64,000 bases of DNA from Ochrobactrum chromiisoli (GTDB taxonomy: Bacteria > Pseudomonadota > Alphaproteobacteria > Rhizobiales > Rhizobiaceae). Positions within the stretch are counted from its first letter, which is position 1, and every line of letters starts with the position of its first letter. Location of the stretch: positions 1 to 64,000 of the forward strand of contig NZ_JAPHAV010000014.1 of assembly GCF_026241335.1 (NCBI RefSeq). The letters are read 5' to 3'. This document shows, in pieces, positions 34,712 through 43,655 of this stretch. Both the position numbers and the translations under genes were made by a program. The notes beneath the pieces are model-generated. The model was not told the DNA's origin. It saw only the letters and a list, made by a program, of their open reading frames with translations, and ran no database searches.

Positions 34712-35378
34712 TGCGAAAATCCTCTAACTTTCTGATCTGCTGACCGTCACTATCAAAATTTTCCGGCGCAAGCCATGCCTGATAGGCATTCTTTAATGCA
34801 GGCCATTCACTATCGATGATGGAAAACCAGGATGTATCGCGGTTTTTGCCCTTCACGACCATATGCTGGCGAAACGTGCCTTCAAACGTAAAACCAAAAC
34901 GTGTCGCTGCACGCTTGGAAGGCGCATTTTCATCGTTGCATTTCCACTCATAGCGGCGATAGCCAAGCTCATCGAAAACATACTGCATAAACAGAAACTG
35001 TGCTTCCGTTGCAGCCGGCTTGCGTGAAATCAGCGGCCCCCAATAGACACTTCCAATCTCAATTACACCATGAACCGGATCAATACGCATCAGCGCCTGA
35101 CGACCAGCGACCTTGCCGGTTGCTTTATCGACAACCGCGAAGAACAAAGAATCTTCATTGCTCGACGCCTTTTCAAGCCAGGGCTGAAAAGCCTCACGCG
35201 TTGCCGGTGGAACCTCGAACAGCCAGGTAAAGCGCTGATCCGCATCCTCAACCGACGAGGCCGCAAAAAGCTCGTCACCATGCTTTTGTGCATCAAGTGG
35301 CTCAAGCCTGACATAGCGGCCCTCCAGCGCCTTGCGCTCCGGCTTCGCTCGGGTGGTCCAGTTCTGCAAATCAGTCAT
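34701..35378 (-). CDS. RimJ/RimL-type GNAT acetyltransferase
   Basis: Acetyltransferase of 225 residues. Motifs include GRYVRLEPLDAQKHGDELF at the start, IEIGSVYWGPLISRKPAATE in the core, and NAPSKRAATRFGFTFEGTFR as the typical C-terminal acetyl-CoA segment. It would acetylate a protein N-terminus or a small amine; substrate unknown. It is translationally coupled to the small membrane protein gene. Confidence 0.87.
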   Translation of the reverse strand: MTDLQNWTTRAKPERKALEGRYVRLEPLDAQKHGDELFAASSVEDADQRFTWLFEVPPATREAFQPWLEKASSNEDSLFFAVVDKATGKVAGRQALMRIDPVHGVIEIGSVYWGPLISRKPAATEAQFLFMQYVFDELGYRRYEWKCNDENAPSKRAATRFGFTFEGTFRQHMVVKGKNRDTSWFSIIDSEWPALKNAYQAWLAPENFDSDGQQIRKLEDFRIGG

Positions 35379-35404
35379 GTCATGCTCCCGTTTAGAGCGT
35401 GTTT

Positions 35405-35492
35405 CGATCTGAATTCATCAGATCGGCGCTTTCACTTATTATTCTCACGCACATCTTATCCGAAAGCCGCTTCACACTTTTCGGGATACGCT
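35405..35492. repeat. Hairpin plus diverged RIME-like repeat
   Basis: CGATCTGA/TCAGATCG form an 8-bp stem (35405-35425). At about 35446-35492 lies a diverged copy of the repeat at 3150-3257 (CGCACATCTTATCCGAAA through ACTTTTCGGGAT). Both lie between the GNAT gene and modC, which read in the same direction. Confidence 0.6.
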
Positions 35493-35546
35493 GTTTTCAG
35501 ACAGGAGCATAAAAGACGGATCACGCAAACAGGAAAATTGTCACCC

Positions 35547-36626
35547 TTATTTTTCTCTTATTGCGGCACGATCCACGGAGACGGCTTTGACCAGCGCGAT
35601 GACATGCTCCCCTTCCCGAAGCGCAAGCTCATCAACCGAACGTCGCGTCAGCCGTGCCCCCAGACGTCGCCCTTGAAAATCCAGTTCCAACAGCGCATTC
35701 GGCCCGTCAGCGCCAATAATTTTTCGGATGGTAACAGGCAGGATATTACGAATACTGATGGAATCTGGAACAATACGGGCGATGGAAACATCCCGCGCAC
35801 GAACCCGCAGCCGCACATGCATATTTTCGCGTAAGCCAGCATCACCGAGTTGAAATGTTGCACCATCTAGGTTGATTTCGGCCAGCTCGTATCTGGCATC
35901 GTAATTTGCAACAGTACCCTCGAGAAGCACACCACTGCTGTCGCCTTCCGGGTCGATCAGCGGGAAAATCTCGGCAGCCGGGCCGCTGGCCTTCACTTTG
36001 CCAGCCGACAACAGCACGATCTCATCGGCAAGCCGGGCGACCTCATCGATTTCATGACTCACATAGACAATCGGCACATGGCTTTCATCGCGAAGCCGTT
36101 CAATAAAGGGCAATATTTCCTGCCTGCGGGCATGGTCAAGCGACGACAGAGGTTCGTCGAGCAGCAAAAGTGCAGGATCGGACAAAAGCGCACGGCCAAT
36201 GGCCACACGCTGGCGTTCACCGCCTGAAAGGGTTGCCGGACGACGATTGAGCAAGTGATCAATGCCCAAAAGCGCGACGACCTCATCAAGGCTGCGGGTG
36301 GTTTCACGGCGGCCAGCCCAGCGCGCATAAGTGAGATTGCCCTTCACACTCATATGCGGAAACAGCCGTGCCTCCTGAAAAACATAACCGATACGACGCT
36401 TTTCGGGCGGCAGGTTGATACCCTTTTGGGCCTCGAAAAGCACGAAATCGCCAATCGCGATCCGCCCGGTTTCCGGGCGTAATGTACCTGCAATCATCTT
36501 GAGCAGCGTGGTCTTGCCAGCGCCCGAATGACCAAAAAGTGCTGTCACGCCCCAACCGGCTGAAAAATTGGCCTCAACTGCAAACTTACCATTGTGGCCA
36601 GTGACAGAAACGCTAAGCCCGCTCAT
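35547..36626 (-). CDS. modC: Molybdate importer ATPase
   Basis: ABC ATPase of 359 residues. Walker A is GHSGAGKTT, the signature LSGGERQRVAIGRALL, Walker B LLLDEPLSSLD. The C-terminal mop/TOBE domain (about 285-355) binds molybdate and is diagnostic for ModC. The ATG at 36626 overlaps the modB stop (ATGA); the longer frame from 36659 is not supported. Confidence 0.93.
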   Translation of the reverse strand: MSGLSVSVTGHNGKFAVEANFSAGWGVTALFGHSGAGKTTLLKMIAGTLRPETGRIAIGDFVLFEAQKGINLPPEKRRIGYVFQEARLFPHMSVKGNLTYARWAGRRETTRSLDEVVALLGIDHLLNRRPATLSGGERQRVAIGRALLSDPALLLLDEPLSSLDHARRQEILPFIERLRDESHVPIVYVSHEIDEVARLADEIVLLSAGKVKASGPAAEIFPLIDPEGDSSGVLLEGTVANYDARYELAEINLDGATFQLGDAGLRENMHVRLRVRARDVSIARIVPDSISIRNILPVTIRKIIGADGPNALLELDFQGRRLGARLTRRSVDELALREGEHVIALVKAVSVDRAAIREK

Positions 36627-37306
36627 TTTGCGTCTCCTGCGAGCTTGCGCTGCAACCATTCAGAAAGCACCACCGCGCCAATCGAAATGGCTGCGGAAAT
36701 CGCAATCAGGCGCAGCGCTTCTGCATCACCCGTTGGAGTCTGCAACAAGGAATAAATAGCCAGCGAAAGCGTTTGTGTCTCGCCGGGAATGTTGGAAACA
36801 AAGGTGATCGTCGCGCCAAACTCGCCCAATGCCTTGGCAAATCCCAACACACCACCGGCCAGAATACCCGGTAGCAAGGGCGGCAATATCACCGTACAAA
36901 AAGCCGTCAGCCTGTTGGCTCCGAGCGTGCGCGCCGCTTCTTCCAGCCCACGATCCAGCCCTTCGATAGAAAGGCGTATCGGGCGAACAAGCAATGGAAA
37001 TGCCATGACGCCAGCAGCAAGGGCGGCCCCCGTCCAGCGGAAAGAAAAGGAAAGGCCAAGCCATTCGTGCAAGGGTGCGCCAAGCGCACCCCGCGATCCA
37101 AACAGGATCAAAAGCAGATAACCCGTCACCACCGGCGGCAACACCAGCGGCATGGTAACGATGGCCTGCGCAAGCGACTTGCCCGGAAAATTAAACCGGG
37201 CAAGAATCCATGCAACAAGAAAGGCGACTGGCAGCGCCACAACAATAGCTATCCCGGCAACCCGGAGCGACAGAGCAACAATCTGCCAGACATGCCCTTC
37301 CATCAT
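36623..37306 (-). CDS. modB: Molybdate importer permease
   Basis: Permease of 227 residues with about five to six membrane segments and the coupling loop EEAARTLGANRLTAFCTVILP. It forms the channel of ModABC. The start overlaps the modA stop by one base (TAATG), and the end overlaps modC, so all three are coupled. Confidence 0.93.
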   Translation of the reverse strand: MMEGHVWQIVALSLRVAGIAIVVALPVAFLVAWILARFNFPGKSLAQAIVTMPLVLPPVVTGYLLLILFGSRGALGAPLHEWLGLSFSFRWTGAALAAGVMAFPLLVRPIRLSIEGLDRGLEEAARTLGANRLTAFCTVILPPLLPGILAGGVLGFAKALGEFGATITFVSNIPGETQTLSLAIYSLLQTPTGDAEALRLIAISAAISIGAVVLSEWLQRKLAGDAK

Positions 37307-38061
37307 TACTGTGCCGCCTCTTTAGCGCCTACAAAGCCCTTGTCCCTGATGATCGCCTGACCGGCATCGCTTTCAAGGAACGCAAGGAATGCCTTGGCGG
37401 CATTACTTTCATTCTTGGCGATCAGTGCTGCCGGATAAAGGATCGGCGCATGGCTTGAGGCCGGAAAGCGATAGGCTTCAACCAGATCAGGCACCACAGC
37501 ACGATCCGATGCATAGACAATGGCCGCTTTCACTTCGGCGCGGCTCACATATTGCAGCGCAACACGCACATTTTCCGTGAACACGGCGTTCTTTTCAACG
37601 TCATTCCAAATGCCGAGCTTTTCAAGGGCTGCCTTGCCATATTTGCCTGCCGGAACATTGGACGGATCGCCCATGGCAAAACGACCAGCGCCCAAAAGGT
37701 CTTTCGCATCGCCCTTTGCATCGTCCTTCTGCGTTGCAATCACCAGCGCATTGCCAGCAATCACCTTGCGCGATGCTTTGTCGATCAGGTCAGCTTTTTC
37801 GACATAATCCATCCAGTCAAGATCGGCGGAAATGAAAATCTGTGCCGGAGCGCCCTGCTCGATCTGCTTTGCCAGAACCGAAGATGAAGCGAAGGAAGCA
37901 ACAACCTCTGTGCCATCCTTGGCCTTGAACTGCTTGGCGGCTTCCTCAATCACGTCTTTCATGCTGGCGGCGGCAAAAACGGTAACCTTCTCGGCTGCCT
38001 GCGCGACCGATGCGATACTTCCAGCGAATACAACGAGGAATGCAGCGAGTATTTTTTTCAT
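37306..38061 (-). CDS. modA: Periplasmic molybdate-binding protein
   Basis: Binding protein of 251 residues with a signal peptide (about 1-22, SVAQA|AEK). The family N-terminus VTVFAAASMKDVIEE and FASSSVLAKQIEQGAP supply oxyanion-binding serines. It heads the modABC operon. No clear ModE box is visible upstream; a TTTGTCC/GGACAAA hairpin lies 14 bases before the start. Confidence 0.94.
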   Translation of the reverse strand: MKKILAAFLVVFAGSIASVAQAAEKVTVFAAASMKDVIEEAAKQFKAKDGTEVVASFASSSVLAKQIEQGAPAQIFISADLDWMDYVEKADLIDKASRKVIAGNALVIATQKDDAKGDAKDLLGAGRFAMGDPSNVPAGKYGKAALEKLGIWNDVEKNAVFTENVRVALQYVSRAEVKAAIVYASDRAVVPDLVEAYRFPASSHAPILYPAALIAKNESNAAKAFLAFLESDAGQAIIRDKGFVGAKEAAQ

Positions 38062-38362
38062 GTGCGTTCTCCACTTTGTCCCCGATTGCGGACAAACACC
38101 ATCATACGCCGGAGCATCCAGCGCTGTTCCTGTTCAGGCACCAAGTGTCAAACTCAATGCTCTGACTTGCGATGATGGGTATGATGGAAGCAAACGCGAC
38201 CCGGATGCCGTCAGACCCTTTTCACACGGGCGCCCATGCAAAAGCCGCCCAAATTTCCGCAACGAATCCAAATCGTTCCGAAAACACGGTCACATTAATG
38301 CGCGTTATTGAGTTTTGCCAGCCCCTCAGCCGTGATGCGGCATCAGAACCCACGGGCGCTGA
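38062..38362. other. Gene-free interval upstream of modA
   Basis: About 300 bases between modA and trhO, with no coding frame I accept. It holds the inverted repeat TTTGTCC/GGACAAA (38075-38096) near the modA start and the palindrome at the trhO end (38354-38371). Confidence 0.5.
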
Positions 38363-38371
38363 TCAGCGCCC
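38354..38371 (-). terminator. 18-base perfect palindrome over the trhO stop codon
   Basis: GGGCGCTGATCAGCGCCC covers the last codon and stop of trhO. It would form a strong stem but has no T-run, so intrinsic termination is uncertain. Confidence 0.45.
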
Positions 38372-39283
38372 GATATGCTTGTGGCTTGAACCGCGAAGCT
38401 TGGCGAGCCGGACCTGCTTTTCACGTTCCGCAAAACGTGCACGGTCTTCCGGCGTGCGCTCGTCATAGCAACCAGCGCAGGAAATGCCTTCCTCAAAAAA
38501 CTGCGAAAGCTTGTCTTCTGCGGTGATTGGACGGCGGCAGGCACGGCAAAGCTCGATATCGCTTTCCGTCAAACCATGGCCAATTGCCACGCGTTCATCA
38601 AACACGAAACAATCACCATTCCACATGCTTTCTTCGCGCGGCACTTCTTCAAGATATTTCAGAATGCCGCCCTTGAGGTGGAACACATCGTCAAAGCCAA
38701 GCCCCTTGACGAAAGCTGTCGCCTTCTCACAGCGAATGCCGCCGGTGCAGAACATGGCAATCTTCTTGCCTTCAAGCTTGTCGCGGTTCTGCTCCACCCA
38801 TTGCGGGAATTCGCGGAATGTCTTGGTGTTTGGATCAAGCGCGCCTTCGAATGTGCCAATGGCATATTCATAATCATTGCGTGTATCGACAACCACAGTG
38901 TTGTCATCGGCAATCAGCGCATTCCAGTCCTTGGGCGCAACATAAGTGCCAACGCTTTTTAGCGGATCAATGCCGTCCACACCCATGGTGACAATCTCGC
39001 GCTTTAACCGCACTTTCATGCGGTAAAACGGCATTTCGCTGGCATGAGAATACTTGAGTTCAGGATTGGCAAGCGCGGGAATTGCGGTAATAAAGGCAAT
39101 CAGCTTCTCAATGGCAGGCTTACTTCCAGCAACCGTGCCATTGATCCCTTCAGCAGCAAGCAGCAGCGTCCCCTTGATCCCGTTCGCGCAGCAAAGCTCA
39201 GCCAGCGGCTCACGCAGGCTTTCATATTGCGGCAGCGGTGCAAAGCAATAAAGGGCGGCAACGGTGAAGGGCAAATTGCTCAT
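38363..39283 (-). CDS. trhO: tRNA uridine-34 hydroxylase, rhodanese family
   Basis: Protein of 306 residues of the YceA/TrhO family, which hydroxylates wobble uridine in tRNA independently of oxygenase cofactors. An N-terminal acylphosphatase-like domain ([12 protein letters not shown]) is followed by a rhodanese domain (about 125-220) with catalytic loop [12 protein letters not shown]-terminal cysteine-rich part ([17 protein letters not shown]) follows. The ATG at 39283 matches the family start. Confidence 0.92.
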   Translation of the reverse strand: MSNLPFTVAALYCFAPLPQYESLREPLAELCCANGIKGTLLLAAEGINGTVAGSKPAIEKLIAFITAIPALANPELKYSHASEMPFYRMKVRLKREIVTMGVDGIDPLKSVGTYVAPKDWNALIADDNTVVVDTRNDYEYAIGTFEGALDPNTKTFREFPQWVEQNRDKLEGKKIAMFCTGGIRCEKATAFVKGLGFDDVFHLKGGILKYLEEVPREESMWNGDCFVFDERVAIGHGLTESDIELCRACRRPITAEDKLSQFFEEGISCAGCYDERTPEDRARFAEREKQVRLAKLRGSSHKHIGR

Positions 39284-39413
39284 GGTTTCTATCTCTTTTG
39301 AATTTATCCCGGACTAGTCCCCGAACGCGGCAAATTCAAGTTATTTATCCCCCGACCCTCCGGGGCAGCGACAATCTGGCATCGATCACTGTAATTTTCA
39401 CAGGAGAAACCAG

Positions 39414-40025
39414 ATGTTTGACACAAATACTTTCGCAGAAATCATTGCGCTGGCACAAGAAGCAGGGATTGAGCCTGCAACCCTTCTCGCAGTGGCAGAA
39501 GTAGAAAGTGGCGGCCGTGCACTTTATCACATCAAGGGTGTACAAGAACCGGCCATCCGCTTTGAAGGTCACTATTTTGATCGCAGACTTTCGGGGCGCG
39601 TGCGTGATCAGGCACGCAAGGCTGGATTGTCATCGCCAGAAGCAGGGCGCGTACGCAATCCCAAAACGCAAAGCGAGCGCTGGCTTCTGCTCGAGCGGGC
39701 TATGTTTATCCATAAAAAAGCGGCGCTTGAATCCACCTCATGGGGATTAGGCCAGGTTATGGGTGCGCATTGGGAATGGCTGGGTTATGGCAGCGTTGAT
39801 GAACTGGTGGCCGAGGCACGCAATTCTGTTGGCGGACAGATCGGACTGATGCTGAACTTCATCGACAAAGCCGGATTGAAAACAGCCTTGCAGGCGAAAG
39901 ATTGGCGCAATTTTGCACGGCGCTATAATGGGCCAGCCTTTGCGCGCAACCAGTACGACACGCGCATGGCGACAGCCTATGAACGTTGGAACAAAAGCCT
40001 GCATCACCTGGCCAAGACGGCTTAA
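39414..40025 (+). CDS. N-acetylmuramidase-like peptidoglycan hydrolase
   Basis: Protein of 203 residues resembling the DUF3380 N-acetylmuramidase family found in phage endolysins. The catalytic glutamate is probably in AVAEVESGGRAL, and AIRFEGHYFDRRL and SWGLGQVMGAHWEWLGY are typical. No signal peptide or second domain is seen. No other phage gene is near, so it is either a domesticated lysin or a cell-wall enzyme. It cannot leave the cytoplasm without a holin or another route. Confidence 0.8.
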   Translation: MFDTNTFAEIIALAQEAGIEPATLLAVAEVESGGRALYHIKGVQEPAIRFEGHYFDRRLSGRVRDQARKAGLSSPEAGRVRNPKTQSERWLLLERAMFIHKKAALESTSWGLGQVMGAHWEWLGYGSVDELVAEARNSVGGQIGLMLNFIDKAGLKTALQAKDWRNFARRYNGPAFARNQYDTRMATAYERWNKSLHHLAKTA

Positions 40026-40037
40026 ACGCCAAAAGTT

Positions 40038-40694
40038 TTAGAGAATTCTTATTTTGGAGGCGTAAAATGCCTCTGCATAAGCTTCCGCCGCGCGGCACTC
40101 CATGCCGCGCAGGCGGGCAAGCCCACGGAATGTTTCTGGGTCGAACCAGTCTTTAGAACGCTGGGTTCCAAAATGGTGCATCAGCAGTTCGATTTTCCGC
40201 CCCAGAACGCTGGCCGAAAGCGCAACATAGGTATTTGGGCGGCCCAAATCTCCATCCCATTTCGGAATTTCATATTCAAGGATCAGTTGATCACGGAAAA
40301 TGTTCCAGGTGAGTTCATGGACGGTGCGGTGGTCCTGATGTGCATCCTGACTGTGATGTGTGAAGACAATATCAGGTTCGACCCGGCCGCGCTGCGCGAT
40401 CAGCCATTCCTTGATCCCTCTGCTTTGTGCCGGAAAGTAACTGTCTTCAAACGTCGCCAAATGAATATTGCTGCTATGCGCGCCCAACAGAAAATCGCGT
40501 GCTGACTCACGCGCTTCCATGCGCCGCTCCTCGCCGCCTGATAGCACGCACCAGTCAATATGCAGCGCCATTCCCATTGCGATCAGGCTGAGAAGCGTCC
40601 CGCCGCATCCAATCTCAATATCGTCGGAATGCGCGCCAAGACAGAGAATGTTAAGCGGCCTGCCGAGATTTTTGAGAGAGGCAAAATCGATCAT
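40038..40694 (-). CDS. PIG-L family deacetylase
   Basis: Zinc-dependent deacetylase of 218 residues, LmbE/PIG-L type. The metal motif is LGAHSDDIEIGCGG (residues about 18-31) and the second part is FTHHSQDAHQDHRTVHEL. Such enzymes remove acetyl from GlcNAc-containing substrates. The ATG at 40694 overlaps the stop of the cytidylyltransferase gene (ATGA), so it belongs to the sugar-nucleotide operon and probably deacetylates a sugar intermediate. Confidence 0.85.
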   Translation of the reverse strand: MIDFASLKNLGRPLNILCLGAHSDDIEIGCGGTLLSLIAMGMALHIDWCVLSGGEERRMEARESARDFLLGAHSSNIHLATFEDSYFPAQSRGIKEWLIAQRGRVEPDIVFTHHSQDAHQDHRTVHELTWNIFRDQLILEYEIPKWDGDLGRPNTYVALSASVLGRKIELLMHHFGTQRSKDWFDPETFRGLARLRGMECRAAEAYAEAFYASKIRIL

Positions 40695-41500
40695 AATGCT
40701 ATCGCGATGTTGGCTGCACACCGTTCCGTCTTATGTTTCTTCCATGGCATATCGCCTTTTTCGACCATATCTTCGAGCGTCTGCCAGTCGCGCAATGTAT
40801 CCATGGAACGCCAGAAACCTTCATATTTATAAGCCATAAGCTGGTTATCAGCGATCAAACGGCTGAAGGGTTCAAGAACCAGTTCCTCTCCTTCGCGCAT
40901 GTAATCGAAGATCTCTTTGCGAAACAGAAAATAGCCGCCATTGATCCAGATGTCGGAGGTGTTGGACGTCCTGAAAGCCCGCACATCGCCACCCGCTGCG
41001 ATATCCGCAAGATGATAGGTTAGAGGTGGGCGGACGGCCAGAAAGCAGGCAATTTTCCCGCTGTTGCGAAAGCGCTCAGTCATATCATCAAGATCGACAT
41101 CACTGAGGCCATCGCTGTAATTGGCAAGAAAAATGTCCTCGCGCTCAACATGAGACCGCGCACTCCACAAGCGTTCTCCGATATTGCGCCATATCCCTGT
41201 ATCAAGCAGCGTGACGCTCCAGTCACGGTCAACTTCTTCAAGCAAACGCACATTGCGCCCACCATCCGACACCACGCAATCAGCGAATGTCTGCGGCCGG
41301 ATGTTGAGGAAGAAATCTTTCACCACATTCGCTTTATAGCCAAGGCACAACACGAAATCATTGTGACCATAATCCGAGTAATATTCCATGACGTGATGAA
41401 GGATCGGCTGGTGACCAAGTGGGATCATCGGCTTGGGAATATTTTCGGAATACTCCCGTATTCTGGTGCCAAGACCGCCACAGAACAGAACGACTTTCAT
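40691..41500 (-). CDS. rfbF: Glucose-1-phosphate cytidylyltransferase-like enzyme
   Basis: Nucleotidyltransferase of 269 residues that would make CDP-glucose from CTP and glucose 1-phosphate. The N-terminal FCGGLGTRIREYSENIPKPM is characteristic of RfbF. ANYSDGLSDVDLD carries the metal-binding aspartates. CDP-glucose normally feeds 3,6-dideoxyhexose synthesis through a 4,6-dehydratase, which is not adjacent here. The gene lies between the C-methyltransferase (3-base gap) and the PIG-L gene (overlap). Confidence 0.85.
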   Translation of the reverse strand: MKVVLFCGGLGTRIREYSENIPKPMIPLGHQPILHHVMEYYSDYGHNDFVLCLGYKANVVKDFFLNIRPQTFADCVVSDGGRNVRLLEEVDRDWSVTLLDTGIWRNIGERLWSARSHVEREDIFLANYSDGLSDVDLDDMTERFRNSGKIACFLAVRPPLTYHLADIAAGGDVRAFRTSNTSDIWINGGYFLFRKEIFDYMREGEELVLEPFSRLIADNQLMAYKYEGFWRSMDTLRDWQTLEDMVEKGDMPWKKHKTERCAANIAIAL

Positions 41501-41503
41501 GAC

Positions 41504-42805
41504 TTAGCGCTCCTCTGAAAATAATGCCGGATCAATCAGCGTGACATGCGGGATCGGAATGATGAACTTGCTGCCCCACTCAACCACGTGCTGCATCTGG
41601 CGGATAATCTCGTCTTTGAAGTTCCATGGCAGGATCAGAATGTAATCAGGCTTATAGCTGTCGATCATCGCGGTGTCGTAAATCGGGATATGCATACCCG
41701 GCGTGAAGCGGCCATGTTTGTAAGGGTTGCGATCCACTGTAAAATCGAGAAAATCGGTACCGATCCCGCAATAATTGAGCAATGTATTGCCCTTACCCGG
41801 CGCGCCATAGCCGCAGATACGTTTGCCCGAATTTTTGGCTGCAATCAGGAAGGACAGCAGATCCCGCTTTGTCCGCCGCGTCTTTTCCGCAAACTGTTCG
41901 TAGGTAGAAATCTCGTTGATGCCAAAGGAAAGCTCGCGTTTTAAAAGGGCTGCAACACGCGGACCGGCCTTTCGCTTGCTGGTATTATGGGCGAGATAAA
42001 CGCGCAACGATCCACCATGTGTTGGCAATTCATCCACGTCGATCACCTTGAGATGATGGCGGTGCGCCATATAGCGGATGGTCAGCAGCGAAAAATACGA
42101 GAAATGCTCGTGATAAATCGTATCAAACTGGTTGTATTCGATCAGATTGGTGAGATGCGGGAACTCTAGCGTGATCACACCTTCAGGTTTGAGCAGAAGC
42201 TGCATTCCACGCACGAAATCATTCAGGTCCGGCACCTGTGCCAGCACATTGTTACCGATGATCAGATCGGCCTTATCGCCCTCACTGACCATACGCGAAG
42301 CAAGAGCGGAGCCAAAGAAATCCACCCGCGTCGGCACGCCTTTTGAGACGGCCGCTTTGGCCACATTGGCCGCAGGCTCGATGCCTAAAATCGGAATGGC
42401 TTTGGGTAAAAAATGCTGCAGCAGATAGCCATCATTGCTTGCAATCTCCACAACGAAACTGTTGCTGTTGAGGCCAAGTTTTTCAGTAATTTCATCGCAG
42501 TAGATTTTCGCGTGATTAACCCAGCTCGTGGCAAAAGACGAGAAATAGGCATATTCGGTGAAAATCTCCGCCGGACTAAAATATTCTTTTAACTGCACCA
42601 GATAACAATGGTCGCACACATAGGCTTTCAGCGGATAATAAGGCTCCATATGATCAAGCTGGTCCGCAGTGATGAAACTCTCACATGGCGGCGACATACC
42701 AAGATCGACAAATGTGTGTTTGAGCAGCGTTCCGCACAAACGACAGCCTGCCTGTTCCTTGGCCATGCCTGCACTCCGCAATATGCCCGGCGTCTGGATG
42801 GTCAT
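41504..42805 (-). CDS. NovU/TylC3-type sugar C-methyltransferase
   Basis: SAM-dependent methyltransferase of 433 residues with three parts. An N-terminal zinc-binding domain has CRLCG and CDHCY cysteine pairs. A central methyltransferase domain has VVEIASNDGYLLQHF. A C-terminal domain includes GYGAPGKGNTLLNYCGIG and HIPIYD. This architecture belongs to enzymes that methylate carbon 3 of NDP-4-keto-6-deoxy sugars. The ATG at 42805 follows GAGG at good spacing; ATGs at 42865 and 42766 are alternatives. It heads the leftward operon with rfbF and the PIG-L gene. Confidence 0.87.
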   Translation of the reverse strand: MTIQTPGILRSAGMAKEQAGCRLCGTLLKHTFVDLGMSPPCESFITADQLDHMEPYYPLKAYVCDHCYLVQLKEYFSPAEIFTEYAYFSSFATSWVNHAKIYCDEITEKLGLNSNSFVVEIASNDGYLLQHFLPKAIPILGIEPAANVAKAAVSKGVPTRVDFFGSALASRMVSEGDKADLIIGNNVLAQVPDLNDFVRGMQLLLKPEGVITLEFPHLTNLIEYNQFDTIYHEHFSYFSLLTIRYMAHRHHLKVIDVDELPTHGGSLRVYLAHNTSKRKAGPRVAALLKRELSFGINEISTYEQFAEKTRRTKRDLLSFLIAAKNSGKRICGYGAPGKGNTLLNYCGIGTDFLDFTVDRNPYKHGRFTPGMHIPIYDTAMIDSYKPDYILILPWNFKDEIIRQMQHVVEWGSKFIIPIPHVTLIDPALFSEER

Positions 42806-43130
42806 ATGATACACCTCGTCCTGCCCGGCCCCTGGTTGGGTATGTTGGTCTGAAATCCGATCCATGCCGGATGTGTAAAACTATCCAGTGCCCTTAAACT
42901 TTCCGAGACTGTCAACAGGGGCGACCCATATATACGATCGGGCGCCCCCATCACCTGTCGAATGAGTATGAGCGATCCCCTGTCTTCTCCCTATGTCGGA
43001 AGTGGGGTATGCGCCTAAGCCTTTGGGAGCATTTGCCGCTAACCTAAGGCCATTCGGCAGAGCCAAAAACGATACTATCTCGCAGGCTTGAAACTGTCAG
43101 AATGAGCGCGTTCAGCAAGTGAGGCTACAC
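42806..43130. other. Divergent promoter region of the sugar cassette
   Basis: About 325 bases between the C-methyltransferase and epimerase genes without an accepted gene. It holds a GGGGCG/CGCCCC pair near 42915-42950 and, close to the methyltransferase start, an 11-mer CAACCAGGGGC (minus strand, 42831-42841 region) shared with the leader of the glycosyltransferase at 50062. Confidence 0.4.
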
Positions 43131-43655
43131 ATGCGATTTACCCCCCTCAACATTGATGGTGCATGGTCGATTGAACCCGAAAGGGTTGAAGACGAGCGGG
43201 GCTGGTTCGCGCGCGTGTTTTGTGAGGCTGAATTTGCCAAGCGGAAACTGGAAATCCATTTTCCACAACACAGCCTTTCCTTCTCCCGCGAAAAGGGAAC
43301 GTTGCGCGGCCTTCACTATCAGAATGAACCTTATGCAGAGACCAAGCTCGTCACATGTCTGCAAGGCGTGATCTGGGATGTTCTGGTGGATTTAAGACCG
43401 CAATCCCCAACCTATCGGCGCTGGACGGGAATGGAGCTCTCAGTGGGCAATGGCGTGCAGCTTTATATTCCTGCGGGTTGTGCCCACGGCTTTCAAACAC
43501 TCACCGACGACGTGCTTCTGCGTTATATGATCTCACAGCCCTATGCGCCTGATTTTGCAACCGGTTTGCGCTACGACGATCCTGCGCTGGGAATTTCATG
43601 GCCAGCTGCGCCCAGCGTCATGTCTGAAAAAGACAAATCCTGGCCGCATCTTTAG
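43131..43655 (+). CDS. RmlC-like NDP-4-keto-sugar epimerase
   Basis: Cupin-fold epimerase of 174 residues, of the dTDP-4-dehydrorhamnose 3,5-epimerase family. The catalytic histidine lies in GTLRGLHYQNEP, the acidic partner in VIWDVLVDLR, and PAGCAHGFQTL is the second cupin motif. The ATG at 43131 follows GAGG. Next to a C-methyltransferase it may act at carbon 3 or 5 of the branched sugar. It converges on the DUF4910 gene with a 4-base overlap. No rmlA, rmlB or rmlD is present, so rhamnose synthesis is unlikely from this locus alone. Confidence 0.85.
   Translation: MRFTPLNIDGAWSIEPERVEDERGWFARVFCEAEFAKRKLEIHFPQHSLSFSREKGTLRGLHYQNEPYAETKLVTCLQGVIWDVLVDLRPQSPTYRRWTGMELSVGNGVQLYIPAGCAHGFQTLTDDVLLRYMISQPYAPDFATGLRYDDPALGISWPAAPSVMSEKDKSWPHL

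Noticed and set aside
39414-40025. Prophage remnant
   Set aside because: Only one lysin-like gene is present, with no integrase, structural genes or attachment repeats.
43131-43655. dTDP-rhamnose synthesis locus
   Set aside because: Only the RmlC-like gene is present; rmlA, rmlB and rmlD are missing from the window.
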